From Chanos chanos (lineage: Eukaryota; Chordata; Actinopteri; Gonorynchiformes; Chanidae): DNA of 64,000 bases. The stretch lies in assembly GCF_902362185.1 (NCBI RefSeq), contig NC_044508.1, forward strand, positions 6,698,298 to 6,762,297, read 5' to 3'. Both the position numbers and the translations under genes were made by a program. Under the pieces are notes generated by a model. It had not been told where the DNA came from. It did no database searches and saw only the letters and a list, made by a program, of their open reading frames with translations. This document shows, piece by piece, positions 21,121 to 38,000 of the stretch (position 1 is its first letter; the number at the start of each line of letters is the position of its first letter).

Positions 21121-22132
21121 GCTTCAGGAGAAATCCCAGTGTCCATTGTCCTCAGTGTCCCAGGGAGGCTGTAGCCACAGCAACAAAAGCATCAATAAAA
21201 AGCTGCTTTTTAAGCACACTTTTGTATTATTCTCTTGTTTGGTTTAATTTGCTCCTAGGTACAAAGTTAAAAAAAAAAGGCCTATTAGTAATAATTCCAG
21301 TCAAGTTAATAACTGCAATATTGGGAATGTGGACAAGGATTCCCATCACAAGATTCAGAAATCATTCAAAAGCAATGTCATAAGCACTGGACTTTTTTGA
21401 AGTGTACAGGGAGTGCTCAAGTGCATTAATGACTTGCGTCTTGTGAACTCTTGTCTGACGATGGTGTCACCAAACCGAATAGCAATAACCCTAAAGTTCA
21501 AGTTCACTGAACTTGTAACTTTTCTTTATTTTACCATGTCTCTTAAATATTAATCCAAGTACTTCAACATTCCAGCAGAAAGGAGAGATTATAGGATTCA
21601 GAAACCTGAAAACAATCCAAAATAAAACTCGACTATAATCTAGGGGACAGGCAGGGGGGTAAAAGCAAATGTTGTAGAAGCCAAACTTCCAAAATAAACT
21701 GACCTTCAAAGCAGGCATTTACATGCACCAAACAAGTGCCAGCAGTAAACAAGTGCAATGCACTGAAAGTCAAATCATCTTAATGGCCAAACTAACCTGT
21801 TCATCTTCTAATGGGTATCATAGAGTGTAGATGAATGTTTAATCTGCTTTACATTTGGAAATCATGTTAGCCATTAAGGAATATGATAATGTAGCTACAT
21901 ATCTCTACATAACAATTCACACCTTTATATTTTCTTTTTTAATCTGGATGATCACTGACACCTGTTTATCTATTGCACTCTATTGATTACACAGGGCATC
22001 ATTAGAGCAATTAGACCTTAAGGAGTTCCATAAAATCAATATCATCCAAGTACCGTGGGGGGGGGACTTTCGAAATAATAGTGACCGTAGTTCCACATTA
22101 AGCAATAACAGACTTTGAACGGTCTCTGAGAC

Positions 22133-22142
22133 ATATATATAT
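22133..22142 (+). promoter_or_regulatory. TATA-like box of C2 gene copy 3
   Basis: ATATATATAT at the same relative place as in copies 1 and 2, about 150 bases before the first-exon donor at 22289. Confidence 0.45.
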
Positions 22143-22164
22143 TGCTGCTCCAGTTTATGCTTGT

Positions 22165-22895
22165 GTTAAACTTCTCTCAACTGGATCAAATGTACTAGAT
22201 TAGGACAGCTCACACCAGGGAAACTAGTCGCTTCAAAACAGCAGTGAAATTTTGGACACAGAGTGACAGAAACAGATCAGACTCCACAGGTAAGACGTCT
22301 CCCATGACGTTTTATGATTCACTTTTGAATTTTCAGTTGTTTGGTAGTTTCCTTATTTGTCGAGACTTGCATTGTGATATTCTGACTAATGAGTAATCAC
22401 ACACCCTGCATACCTTTAACTCTTTGTTTATTCTCTTGTCCTGGTTGTTGTATTCTCTAATAGAGCTCCTACCAGCACAGCTATGGCTTTAAACCTGTCT
22501 CGCCGCATGTACCTGTGTGTTCTGATGCTGTCTCACCTGTCGGTCGCCTATGGCTCCCAACTTCAGTTGTGGGGCTTTCGTGGGGCAAACCTTAAAGGTG
22601 ATCCCCTTTCCCCACCTGATCCCTACGTCAAGGTGTGGTGTGGCTCAAGTTTTGGAGGAATGAGTGAGTTTCTTAAAGACACATGCAACCCTTCCTGGTC
22701 AGTCAGTTTTAACTTCCCCAACGTCAATGTCGGAGACAACCTGAGAGTGGAGGTTTGGGACAAAGACCTTAACTTTGACGACTTGCTTGGCAGCTGTACC
22801 CATCCCGTGCAAAAAGGGAGCAAAACTATCACCTGTACGTTCAGTAAAGGGAAACTGACTTTCAGCTATAAACTTGAATAAACTCTGCTTTCGTC
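22165..22895 (+). CDS. secreted perforin-type C2 domain protein (copy 3, intact)
   Basis: A non-coding exon ends at 22289 (ACAG then GTAAGAC). The acceptor TAATAG precedes 22464. The CDS 22483-22881 (132 aa) is uninterrupted. It has a signal peptide (about residues 1-25, MYLCVLMLSHLSVAYG) and one C2 domain with GDPLSPPDPYVKVW, VWDKDLNFDDLLGSC and a basic tail (SKGKLTFSYKLE). The acidic loop residues are kept. The first calcium loop differs sharply from copies 1 and 2: the aromatic residues of LWGDYWSAPD are replaced in LKGDPLSPPD, which should change membrane contact. There is an extra Cys in DTCNP. The stop codon lies inside AATAAA (22877-22882). It converges on tm2d2. Function in calcium-dependent membrane binding is inferred from the fold. 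Confidence 0.8.
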
Positions 22896-23835
22896 CATAA
22901 CTCTAACCAAGCAGCCTACAAAAGTCACCCTCTTTCTTGCTCACCCTGCCTTGCCTTGGAAGGTGGATTCATTCTCTGTGGAGAGTCAGACGTGATGCAA
23001 ATATTTACTACGAAGGACAGTGATTTCACCATCTCTCTGAGTGTATATCATTTTGGATTAACTGTAGCATATGCAAAAGTGACATAAACAAAAAGGCTTT
23101 TTACAACCACATTTGCCTGCCGATGTATTTCCCTCTTTAGTATTTTGTAAAGTAAGCCATATCAGCACGTGTAACACATTTATACATGTTACATCAACAG
23201 TGACAATGTTGTGAGCATGGACAAGAATCTCCAAGACAACAGTGTTAAACAATCAAGAAGCTTTCGGATAGTTTTTCTTTAAGAACAACCTTGTCAGTAT
23301 CAGGAAACCAAACGGGTTTATAATCATTAAGAAAAAACAAAAACCTCACTGAAATATCTGAGTATCGTTAATTGTGGTCATGCTGAAACTGCAATGAAAG
23401 AAAACTGTTCAAATGAGATTTTTCAAATATGAATAATAAGAGTGATATGATTCAGAGAAAAGGAACAGAAAACACATGGAGAGCATTGCAGTCTGCTGTA
23501 AGCTGAGTGCTATAGGAACTGAATCCAACTGAACTTTAGTACATAACAGTGCTTTAAGAAATATATACATAAATTTTTTTTGTGTGTGTGTGGTTTTTTT
23601 TTTTTAATTAAACCCAATCATTGTCTTTTAATATATTACCCCTTGAAGAGGTTTGTAGTTGGAAGTGAAAGGTTTTTTTTTTTTAATATACAACATGGTT
23701 CCACATTTGGACTGTCTTAAAACAACATACATTTCAATCAGAAGTGACACATGCAAACACAACATAAATGTGTCCACTCATTATAAGTCACTCCCACACA
23801 CACACACGTACACGCGCACACACACACACACACTG

Positions 23836-25169
23836 TCAGTAGTATGTGCACCAGTTGCTGTCGTCATTTGGCATCAGCACTCCGGTTATCAGCAGAATCA
23901 GATCCACAAACCACCAAATACCCAAACCACCCAGCGTCAGGAGCTTGCCTACAGCCGTGCCCGTGTGGCCGAGACAAAATCTGTCCACTCCGAAACAGCC
24001 CAGGAAAAATGAATACAGCAGTGTGGTGATGAAATAGTGTCCAGTGTATCTATGGTGACAAGACAAACAAACACATTCACAGAGACCACTCAGCATCTAT
24101 TAATCACAGTTTACATGGCAAGTTTGCCCTTTAACTCTCAATTCAGTCTAACATTTGGATATCACCTTTATTTGTATTACTTTTTCTACTTCTCCTCATT
24201 TTGCTGGTATATACTTAAGATGCTACTCAGTTAGTCTCACTTGGTGGAGGAAAGAAACATAAGGGAGCCACTTCATAGATTTAAGCAATAAATTGAAATC
24301 AGGCATCCTTTTCATTTGTCTCGGTCCTCGAGAGATTTCTGTGCCCACACCAGAAAAGCGGGCCAAATCATGTTTGCGATCAGTACTTCTTACTTTATAC
24401 ACGGTTCGTTTTCTCTGAAGAACTCTCGCGGTCCAGCGCATTCGATCCCATCCAGCGCTGTGCACAACACTCGAGTATGGTTCACGTTTTTATGCGCTTG
24501 TCCCCCAAACTGCAAAACCCCCCAAAAGACAATAAAAATTCAACATGTCACAATGTTCGTAGTGTTTGCCTCTACTGGCAAATGTTCGTGATCTGTCCCG
24601 AACATCAATAAGGGTTATTTATTTTGTGCTATAGTACAAAGTAATATGACACATAGGTATTGATTACTAACCTTCACACATCCGTGTCCCATTTCCGAAA
24701 GGGCAGTAATATTTCCGTCGTGAAAAACCGGTTCTTGACAGTACACGAACTCCTCCGGTCTAAATTTAAGAAGAGTAACTAATTATTTTACTTACTAAAA
24801 GAACTGCTATAACAAGCCAAGACGTAGACCTTTGGTGACTGGATGCTACTTTCGTTGAACATCTCAGCACAAAGAAGAGTATGAACCTACTTACAAATAA
24901 TTGCACAGAACAACCGGTGATGGTGGATTGTATTCAAATTGCTCGGAGTAATTTCCATGGTCTGGAGTTATGGGATTAAATGTCACGGTTTCTTGAGTTT
25001 GTTCGCTAAACGCAGATACTGTTGATGTTGCTGTTGTTACCACTCTGTTTCCGGGTGGCTCTGACGAATTTTGGGAATGAATCCCTTCCAAACATTGCAA
25101 AAGCAACACCGTAACAAGCAAGAGGAATTGTCCACATAATAAAATGTAGTTCACAGAAATGCGCGGCAT
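23836..25169 (-). CDS. tm2d2: TM2 domain-containing protein 2
   Basis: Four coding exons: 25169-24895, 24759-24672, 24509-24394 and 24049-23836. The phases fit and GT/AG borders are present throughout, giving 230 aa. Exon 1 has a signal peptide ([20 protein letters not shown]) and a low-complexity luminal segment. Exons 2 and 3 encode the conserved Cys-rich part ([57 protein letters not shown]), with likely N-glycosylation at NIT and NHT. Exon 4 is the TM2 domain: two membrane helices around the DRF motif ([11 protein letters not shown]), ending SNWCTYY. The order and sequence match vertebrate TM2D2. Family members are membrane proteins linked to Notch signalling and phagocytosis. The last exon has been copied twice elsewhere in the window (1-136, 13145-13358). 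Confidence 0.93.
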
Positions 25170-26470
25170 TGTGATGATAACAAAAGCGAATGTATTGATG
25201 CACTTACGACAGATGCTACATAATAGAGTAAGCGTTACACTAGCTAAAGCTAGTTATTTTGTGCCGAGCGACGACACGTAAAGTATTCTAATTTGTTTCA
25301 AGATATTCCAGGAACTACTACAGCATCTTGAACTAACAACAGCTCTCTTATAACATCTTCGGGTGTTGGACGAACTTGTTCCTTACTGGCCTATTTATGA
25401 CTATTTTATTTAGACAATCCATCCATACTGTGTGGCGCACGTACATGACAACCAAGGAAAAATACCCTCTTCTTCTTCGTTCGAATGTGTCGCCTGAAAC
25501 TAAGACCGCCGCCAACTGGAGCGAACTGTGAATTACAGTTTAGTTTGGTAAACGTCATTAGAGAAGTCTCAGCGCAAACGGCCGTTGTCGAAAATAAAGA
25601 TTAAAGCACAAAATTAATTTTATAAAACTTCATATTTGTATGAGTTAATTCCATCAGACTTTCTTTAGATTAGTGTCTACATTAAAACCGCCACATGAGA
25701 ACCGCCACAACAACAGTGCAGCTTATGTGCAACATAGATTGAATTAAGTTGAAAATGTAAATTAACTGATAGAATTAAATATAAATTAATAAATGAAAGA
25801 TTTAACTAATTTGGAGCAAATAATTAAAGAGCAAACACATGTGAATTATAAAGTTGTATGTATTTTATTTGCATTCCAGAAATACGTCAGACACGTCAAA
25901 GTTTTCCATTTAGGGATTTTTCTTAAAATGTTTTTTTTTTCGACTCTGTCTTTACATGATTGACACTATGATGAATGACATATAGATGTGACAAAATGTG
26001 TGATATGATCCATCGTAGATTTTGATGAACATAAATTCTGCGAACTACAATAAACCCCATGCGGCCAACACCCAAGTGTGAAATGGTTAATTGCAGGATA
26101 CTGTTCGTCTGTTATTTTATTCCTTTTGAGCACGTGGTTATTTCAATGTAAGCAGAATCTGACAGTAAGGGACAAATTGCAACAATTTTTTTCATGCATC
26201 ATTACACACATTATCCAAAAAGCAGTTACAATAGTTACAGTTGATAATTTTCATACATGTAATTAATAAATAACTTATAGCCACAGCTCCATATACTTTA
26301 TAGAAAGTTAAAAACAAACTGTCTAGTAACGGATTAATGCCTTACCACAATCCGAGCTGAAGTTCGGGTAGCAGGTAGTTTCCAAACACTTGTCAGACTA
26401 ACAGATTTAAAAACAACAACAGTTCAAAGTTATGAAATTTGTTTCTGTTTCCAGTAAATTGTTCACGTTG
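25170..26470. other. no gene seen: intergenic, tm2d2 upstream region and T-box 3' side
   Basis: AT-rich single-copy-looking DNA. The part next to 25170-25560 should hold the tm2d2 5' UTR and promoter. No TATA box stands out. TTTATT at 26473-26478 (AATAAA on the minus strand) is a likely polyadenylation signal for the T-box gene. Confidence 0.5.
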
Positions 26471-26563
26471 GTTTTATTTTTGTTTTAGTTTTCAATGGAA
26501 AATGTGTCGGTCGCTGAGATGAATTGCGTTGCAGTTCGCCAGGGGGTCTGAACTAGGCCTGCT

Positions 26564-29992
<3,429 letters not shown>

Positions 29993-30450
29993 TGATGAGT
30001 CTCTCGTTTAAACATCCGCAATATGCCGATAATAAACCTTTAATTAGTTTCAGAGTGAAATCAGTTGTCTACTGTCGACAAGAAATGTAGAGGATACTCC
30101 CGATAACTTTCCAAATTCATTTCACCATCTGTCTAACATTCTCCACTGTGACACCGTGAGTAACAAATATCGATATTTGCTCCAGTTCATGTTTTGCGGA
30201 TTTTCTTGTTGCGCTCTTCTACTTTTCCTGTAGTTACAAAAACAAGCCGCGAGTTCGCCTATGTACGACGAGAGCTTCTTGCATTGCAGAGCTGAGATCA
30301 TTCAATCAGTGCCTCTGCCTTGAACATTCTCGTGTTTGACAGCATGGATTGAGTCCAAACGGCAGTGCCCAGGTTTTGCTGATTGGCTCGATCGAAAGTA
30401 CAGAACCAATTCAGGATGGCTGTGGGCGGGGTTTTTAAAAAATTAGTGTA
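29993..30450 (-). promoter_or_regulatory. T-box gene 5' UTR and probable promoter region
   Basis: Upstream of the start codon. ATTGGCT at 30379-30385 is CCAAT-like. No TATA box is obvious. The transcription start cannot be placed. Confidence 0.35.
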
Positions 30451-32330
30451 AACTAAAAACTTCCAGGCGTTAATTGATCAGGTTGCTAACACGACTCTCT
30501 CTCTCACACACAAATGACAGGTAACGTTGTGTAAGCAAAATACACAAGACCCATATGGCTTTATTTACACAAATCAATCTCGTGCACACAAAATGAAGTC
30601 TGTACACTTAGAACATTGGGATTCAAACAGGCACAGTGCTTGAGTTCAAAAGCCATACACTGCAATATCAGTAGCTACCGATTAGGCCTATAATAATCAT
30701 AATAATTGTAATGTTTTCTTCGCTGTCTGTTAGTTTGAACTGTTAGTCAACAGTTTCAGAACTGTAAAGAAGCAGATTATTAGTTTATCAACCTTTTCTA
30801 AATACAGTTATTTTAAGCTCTGTTTAGGATATGTGCTGACGAATATCTGTAAAATCAACTGTAAAGTGTTCGACAGTCACTTATAAACGTGTTAGTAATT
30901 TCCAGGCCGTCAATCATTCAATTTAGTCTCTGACATTTCAAATGAAATCTGCGAAATTTTCCTGAGGCTGCTGTATTCTATCTCGTAAATAACTTAAAAT
31001 ACGTCACCTTCTCAAAATAAAGTCACTTCTTGATGCTGCGAGTGTTTTTTTTTTTAAGGCAGAGATAAAATGCCTTTAAGAGGGGAAACTGCCACCTCAC
31101 AGAACCACCACCACTGGGTTTTATTGCAACTGTATTACTGGCTAACACTGGGTACTCTGCTGAGTTTGTACTTGACTGGTGGATAAAAGAAATCAGCATT
31201 GTCAACTATGTGCTGTAATTTAGCACTATCTCCATTGTTAAAATTAAGTACTTTACAATGATAGCCCCAGTGAAAGTCAATTAGAGGATTATAAACTGGA
31301 ATTACTCCTCCCACTCTCCTCCCACGACTCCACCCCCAATCAATCTTCATCCAGTTTGGTATAAACAACTCAGCCTGTATAAACCTATGATCAGTCCCTC
31401 TGTATTAACCGATTTAAGGGGCAAGATCATCTGACATAGCCATGTCTTTTAAACGTAGGTTGAAAATATGCTCTACAGTGCTCCGTTATTAAATATTTCT
31501 GTGTTAAGTGTAGTGCTTCACTATAAAGGATGAGTGCAACCACTTTAACGTACACACTTAACACCATAAACCGTAACAGTTCTTTCAGCGACGAAATCTA
31601 TCACCACAATGATATAGATAACAGTTTCATTCTCTCTTCATTTCTTGCCGTGTGTCTCACTTTCGCAACTGTTAGTGGGGCTGTGTGACCGTGTGGAAGT
31701 CATATATACTCAGAAAAACTATTGAACTCAGATCTGTCCTATTGCTTTTGGTGGCAATGTGGTGTTATGTGTTTTGACGTAAAATCCAGTCACGCATACG
31801 TTTGTCATCGAGTGATGAGTCTCGTTTTGAACCCAAGATTGTGTGTGCTACCCATTACTGCAACATATTTTGTGTTGTTGAGGTCTGAACAGCTAACTCA
31901 GACAGGGTGGTTTCTCCTGGGAGAAAATTACGTGGAAAAATGTACAATCCCTTGGTACATTACATTACATTTATTTTGTATTACCTTTGTAGTTTGGTAT
32001 TTGATCATTTCCCTGCTTTCGGTGATTTCTGTGGCTGTAGGGTTGGGGAAAACAACACTTGGGTCACGAATGTATCTTGTTGTCCAGTCTAGGACATGTC
32101 TTTCTTGCATTTTCTCCTTACCCAGAGACATGAGAGGCGAGGGGACGATCCACAGGGAATCTGTGGCGCAGAGCTGATGTATGCCAGTGATTGTCCCAGC
32201 TGGATTAGTTTGTGTATTCGGTTACTGGTTTTTATTGCGCGAGAGTTTGGCTGCGCGCTCCGCGGCGGGTGAGGAACGCCACTGTGGAACCGCTCCCTGA
32301 GTGAGAGCGGCAGGTTCAACACGCACACGC

Positions 32331-32383
<53 letters not shown>

Positions 32384-34181
32384 CACACACCACAACCTGT
32401 CTCCAGGGATTCCACTTTCAGATTCGGACAATCAGCTCCACTCTCATTAACTTCGACCAGCTTTGCTCATTTCAGCATTTACGTCTTCTCTGTAAGACAG
32501 ACATATATTCCACAAAATATTTTAATGTCTTTGATCTTTAATGCTGTCACTTTGAAGGCGGTGGCCAATTTGATAGTCTGACTGGGTAAAGTCTTGTGTT
32601 CCACACACTTACAACTCTGCCCGTCGCAGATCTATTACAAGCACCGCGTATTCATCCACGCCTCTGGGCCCATCTGGGAGTCCGCCTGGCGTCACCTTTG
32701 TGTTGTTGTGTTTTTTTGTACAGTATTCAGATGAGAAATGCCTCGCAGCACAGCGCTCAGTTAGATAAAGTGACCCTGACCAAGGAGGGATTTAGTTACG
32801 TGTGAGCTGCCAAACGACCCATAGAACGCTTCGCCTCTATTCAGGAACACAACTATCGGTATGGCAAAAAAAAAACAAAAAAAAACAATATTAGTGAAAA
32901 CAAGATAAACTCGGGTGGGTTTTTTTTCAGACGTGTGATTTGATAATGAACAAAAAACCCTGGTCCAAATATTGAAGATGAAAGCTAGGCGTGACAGTCT
33001 TTGGTCCACCTGACCCTGAAATGCAAATAATAAATCCAAATATTCAGTCGAAAAGTACAGCTGAGTGTTTGGAGACACACGAGTTGGGACGAGTTTGTTT
33101 CCGTGTGATTTATTTGTGTTGATTATTTCACGCCCAACCTATGTCAGGAATAAATCTAACAATTCACAGAAATGTCCTGTAGAGAGGGCTATATGTTCTG
33201 TAGTTCTCCTCACGGAGATTCGCGTGAAGAGAGCTTCATGGGCACGGGATTAGCAGAGATGCCGCATGCCATCTGCAGCACGACACTAATGATGACCCAA
33301 TCGCACTCTGGCACACGCACACGGGGAAACCCCGCCTGTCCGTCAACCAGCTTCAAAGCAGGCCGATCGAAATGTGACTCTAGCTAGGCAGAGAAAGCCA
33401 GAGAGACGCCGGCGGGGTAGTTATTTGGGAGGGGGCTTTCAGAGGTTCTGAGTTAGCTCGCGGATTTCGACAGTGCCACCGCCCTAGTTCTTCTTAACGT
33501 CCATACACAGAGAAACATCTTATCTATGTTGCAGAACCTCGCGAGCAGGTTGGCCATGTCAGTAGAGCCACACCTCCTGTAAGTGCTTTAAGTAACATGT
33601 AAATGTGTGGCTATCTGGCACCGGACCTGGAAATCCTCAGGAAATCCTGTTACTCTATAAAATAAACCTGCTGTAGCCAACAGTTGGTGATTTCCAAAAC
33701 TGACTGACAGATTAATAGATTCCATTTGAGCTCATGTTTAATGAAACAAAAAACATTTGGTTTAATGGAACAAACTAACATGGCATCTGGCTCAGAACAC
33801 AGTAGACGTGGACAGACCACACAGATTTTAAGCTCTGAGCTCAACTCTCACCAGATTCCTGTATTCTTAAAAATAACTGAACTATAGATGCCTTTGTCAA
33901 GACCTTGAGGTCTCCTACCAACCTCACAGGGTGGATTCCCCCACCTGCCCCCTTTCCACGTGGACTGTGCAGCTACTGTACAATGGTGAGTCTTCAAACT
34001 GCTGTAAGGGGGCAGAGATGGCTGTGTAATTTCCCAAACACCTCTGCTGTTTGCACAGAGGAACAGCAAAGAACAGTCACCACTAGCAGGCTGGTGTGAC
34101 TGGACATGTTTGGACTTCGAAGGTGGGGGGAATGTAGTTAAACAGCACAGTGCTGGAGGTGTGAGTGGAGAGAGAGAGAGA

Positions 34182-34220
<39 letters not shown>

Positions 34221-35026
34221 GTTTCTTTCAATACTGCCATCTTGTACTGAGAGTGAAGATTCATCCAAGGAAATTGTAATGGCTGAGATAAAAATGCCCA
34301 GATGTGTTATCTCAAATGAAACATGAAAAGCTACAGAAAATAAAAACAGAAAAAAATATATAGGGAGATATAAAATATATAAGATATTATTCGTGATTCG
34401 CCGAACAATTATGACAGAATCCTGTACCCAAGGTCAAGGAACACAAGGGAGTGTAAGAGTATCAGACAATTTAACCTATTCATTCTGTTCCAGGGCCAAT
34501 GAGGCTGATTATCTTGCTTGTTTTGATTATGTTGGAGGGCATGAAAGGAACCCTCAGGTTCCTGCCAGATTTGCTGAAACCCAATAATGTACAATAATGG
34601 ATGCTATACTCTCATGTTAATATGTGGGAACTGAAGTGTTTCCTCAGACGGCAAGAAAAAGTAATTGAATTTTTTTACAGGTTTCTTAAGCTCCAGAGAA
34701 AAACCAAGGTAAAAAAGAAAAAAAAGAAAAAAAAAAAGGAAAGAAAAGAAAAAAAAAATCTTGTCAAAAATAAAAGACGCAAAAATGATGAAATGCATAT
34801 TGAAGGATACGGTGAAGGGCTAGTGTTTGACCTTGCTATGAAATCAGAGAGGTCACTTTATAAGGACATTGTTTGTGCGGATGCTGTTTTCTACTCAATG
34901 TTAGGGAAGCTGAACAGAAGCTTACTGGACTCTCAAAGCTGATAAAAAGAAATCAATTTCTTACAGTTCTTTTACAACACTCCTTTATAAATATATGTAT
35001 AAATATATATGTGTGTGTGTGTGTGT

Positions 35027-35073
<47 letters not shown>

Positions 35074-38000
35074 GCTGGAATGGGCTACTCAGAAATATAT
35101 TCACATGAGGAACAAACAGCAGACATTTATTTATTCTATGCCATTCAAGCAGTGCGGTTACTGCAGTAGAAACCATAAATAAAAAAGTGCGTTTTGTTTG
35201 TATGTTGTTTTGCACATTAAACTCGTACAGTCTCTTATCCTAAATGAAACTAGCCATTGTAAGCCTGCTGTGAGGTTGCACAGAATGTCTGTACCATACA
35301 TTCAGCTCTTTCTGCCCAATCAGAAACCAGTATGAAGAGTCAAATGCAATGTACTGCCTGCGCTACCTCACATTAAGTTCAAGTTAGCAGTCGGTGCACT
35401 GTCATTGCCTGCTCTTCGGCAAAGGAGAATGTGTCGGTTTCCTGTCACCTCTGAGAGTTTGAGAGGGGCCATCGAGGGCTCCTAGGGGCCAGAGAAAGAG
35501 AGTCTTAGCTTCACACTCATTTCCATCAGGATGAATGGGGTGTTGGAAGGCAATTGTAGGTTGGATGATAGATTCACAGACAGACACGAGAAATTCCAAA
35601 CGTTTTCTCAAGTCTACCGCTTGTTAACACAGAGAAATCCAGCAGTACCTACACATTATGCTTTTCTCACACATTGTGGGATGCACCCACTCACACCCAC
35701 ACACACACACACATAGAAACACATACCCTGAGTTAAGAGAGTTAAAAGGTGTGAAGAGGATACAGCCATTTTTGGGGTACCACTATTAGAAGTCAGTTCA
35801 AATGATGTTGCACACATGATTCAATCAGTCAGTTGTTTTGACATTGTTTTTTTGTAAGAGCTGATAAGCCAGGCAACAACAGTCAGGGTGACTAGCATGA
35901 CACCTGACACACCTTCAGCTTTAACCACAACTGACTTTTAAAGGTCCAAAAGGCCTGAATTTACTTGACAGAGATAGAGTAAAGACTCCCAGACAAATAA
36001 CACAGATAACTCTTTATAGCAAATAAATGTTCGGTTTAAGATGAACCTTGGAGAAAAGCACAGACACTATTGATACACATATCTTCCCAGTTCTTACTGC
36101 CTTGCTACGCTGGTCTATTGGCTCAAGCTGGGTTTGAGAGAAACACAATTCAGCAAATACACACGCTGTGGACGCCACATAGCTCACATAAACAAGACGT
36201 TTTATTGCCCTGCAAAATCAATTGGGACTTATCAATAACGAGGGAATAAATCACAAAGTGAAGGAGAACAGAAATACAGAAAAAGAATGAAAGAGAGGGG
36301 TGGGGGGACTGGTGGTGCACACAGACCTCCAGGTCCCTAGAAATCAATTTTCACACATTAGAACTATTAGCTTATTGAGAGTTGGGTGAAAGATGGATAG
36401 GGCTAACCGTTACTGGGGCTGCACCAGTAGAAACATCTCCTCAACTGGACAGTTGTTTCATGGAAAACTTCTCTGAAGGGAAACTGGAAAAATTTAATAT
36501 AATATATGATCCTGTCTGGTGTTGACAGAATGGTTACAGAATGTGAGGTATGTATACAGCATAAGAATACTGATACAGAGAGAGAATAAGATAGAAGGGA
36601 TGAAGAGAGAGGATTGTCGAGAAAATAACCGCTTGTTCTTCTGTGGATGAAATCAAGGGTCACATTTTTGGATTTTGGAGACCTCACTGACAACTTCAGG
36701 TATATTACAGAGAAAGTGTGTTTCCTTGGCATCTCAGACAAGTTTAATTTATAGAGTAAACAGCTAATAAACTTAATGAAGTAATTTAAGGGTGTGCAAT
36801 AAATGAAGGTGCTATTGCTCCAAATGAGTCAGACCCACAGATGCTGTGTAAGCTCCCCTTGCCTTTTGCTCTGTCTGTCAGATTTAAGAAAAAGTGAACT
36901 AAGAATTTTAACTTTCCTCTTATCCAAAGTTTTCAGAAAGTGCATCTGCAGAGCTCTTGCCATCAGAGGCTGAGGGAGTTCCGTGTTACACTGAAACCCG
37001 CGACCAGACATGAAATATTTCCAAAACATGCTAACGCCGATTACGCGAGTTCCAAAAATAAACAAACACATACATCTAATTTAAAGAAAAGCCTATTTTA
37101 TTTTACCTCTCTCTGTATTCATTACCTAGATTCATGTTTAATACTGAGAGGAGTGCATTGGGAGCCTTTAATCACCTTTTTACAGAGTCTGGCAAACGTT
37201 GCCCAATCTACCAGAGTAGCTTTTCACTGCCCTGAAAAAGTCAATACTGTCTTTTTGGAGTCTGAATTCAGAGGATTGGTTATGTTCAAAACATGATTTG
37301 ACCCCAGAGTCCAGCACTGCTTCCCTGACCGCAGTGAGAACATACTAAACTATAAGAGACATGAACTGTGGTCAGATTTTAGTTTTAGTTTCAGTGTTGT
37401 GTAAGGGAGTCTGATGGTACCTTGCTGAACAATTGCCCCCCCCAACAAAACTCTCCAAAAAACAAGAAACAAATTAAGCATATATTGCCTCAGGTATCAG
37501 GTTTAAGGTTGTGGGAATGTTCCTATACAGTTTGGGGTGTTATGGGTGAAAGATATTGTCCATCTGGATTTTAGTGGAACACTGTAATGTAAGTAGAATG
37601 TTCTAAGGATGTTAGAGAGAGAACATTTCCATAGACAGCTCCACTGAAACATTATGCAATGTGTATTATAATATTTAGCATGAACTTTAAGACAGACTTC
37701 CCAATGTCTTAAAAACTTTCCCTGTTAGCTGAGACACTGCTTTGCGCATCCCAAATTTCTCAGGTGTTCATTTTAATACAGATTACCCACAGGGATGCCA
37801 GAATCACGATGATGTTACATTAGCTAAGAGAGATTCAGCACTGCTCTCATTCGTAGGATTGAATAAATAAATAACCTTAGCCTAGCCTAGTTAGCTCTTA
37901 TGTTAATGAGACCCTATTGATCACAGTCAGCGGTAAAAATCGACAGGCAGATAATGTGTGAGTGGGAGCTTCCTCTAGAGCAGTAAATCACCAGCAGAGT

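Larger units (their letters stand above)
19685..24100 (+). repeat. C2/tm2d2 duplication unit, copy 3
   Basis: The most complete unit and the only one joined to the whole tm2d2 gene, so it probably represents the original locus. It matches copy 2 from about 20070 and copy 1 across its whole length. It is more diverged from copies 1 and 2 than those are from each other, which makes the palindrome the later duplication. It lacks about 110 bases of the first-exon-to-CDS intron seen in copy 2. Confidence 0.88.

Noticed and set aside
31722-32177. Open frame of 151 codons in the gene-poor interval
   Set aside because: No signal of coding composition, domain or splice structure. Probably chance in AT-rich DNA.
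32089-32415. Cys-Val repeat peptide on the minus strand
   Set aside because: Translation of a (CA)n repeat.
33848-34264. Open frame of 138 codons on the minus strand
   Set aside because: Its core is a (GA)n microsatellite translated as Ser-Leu repeats, with no family likeness.
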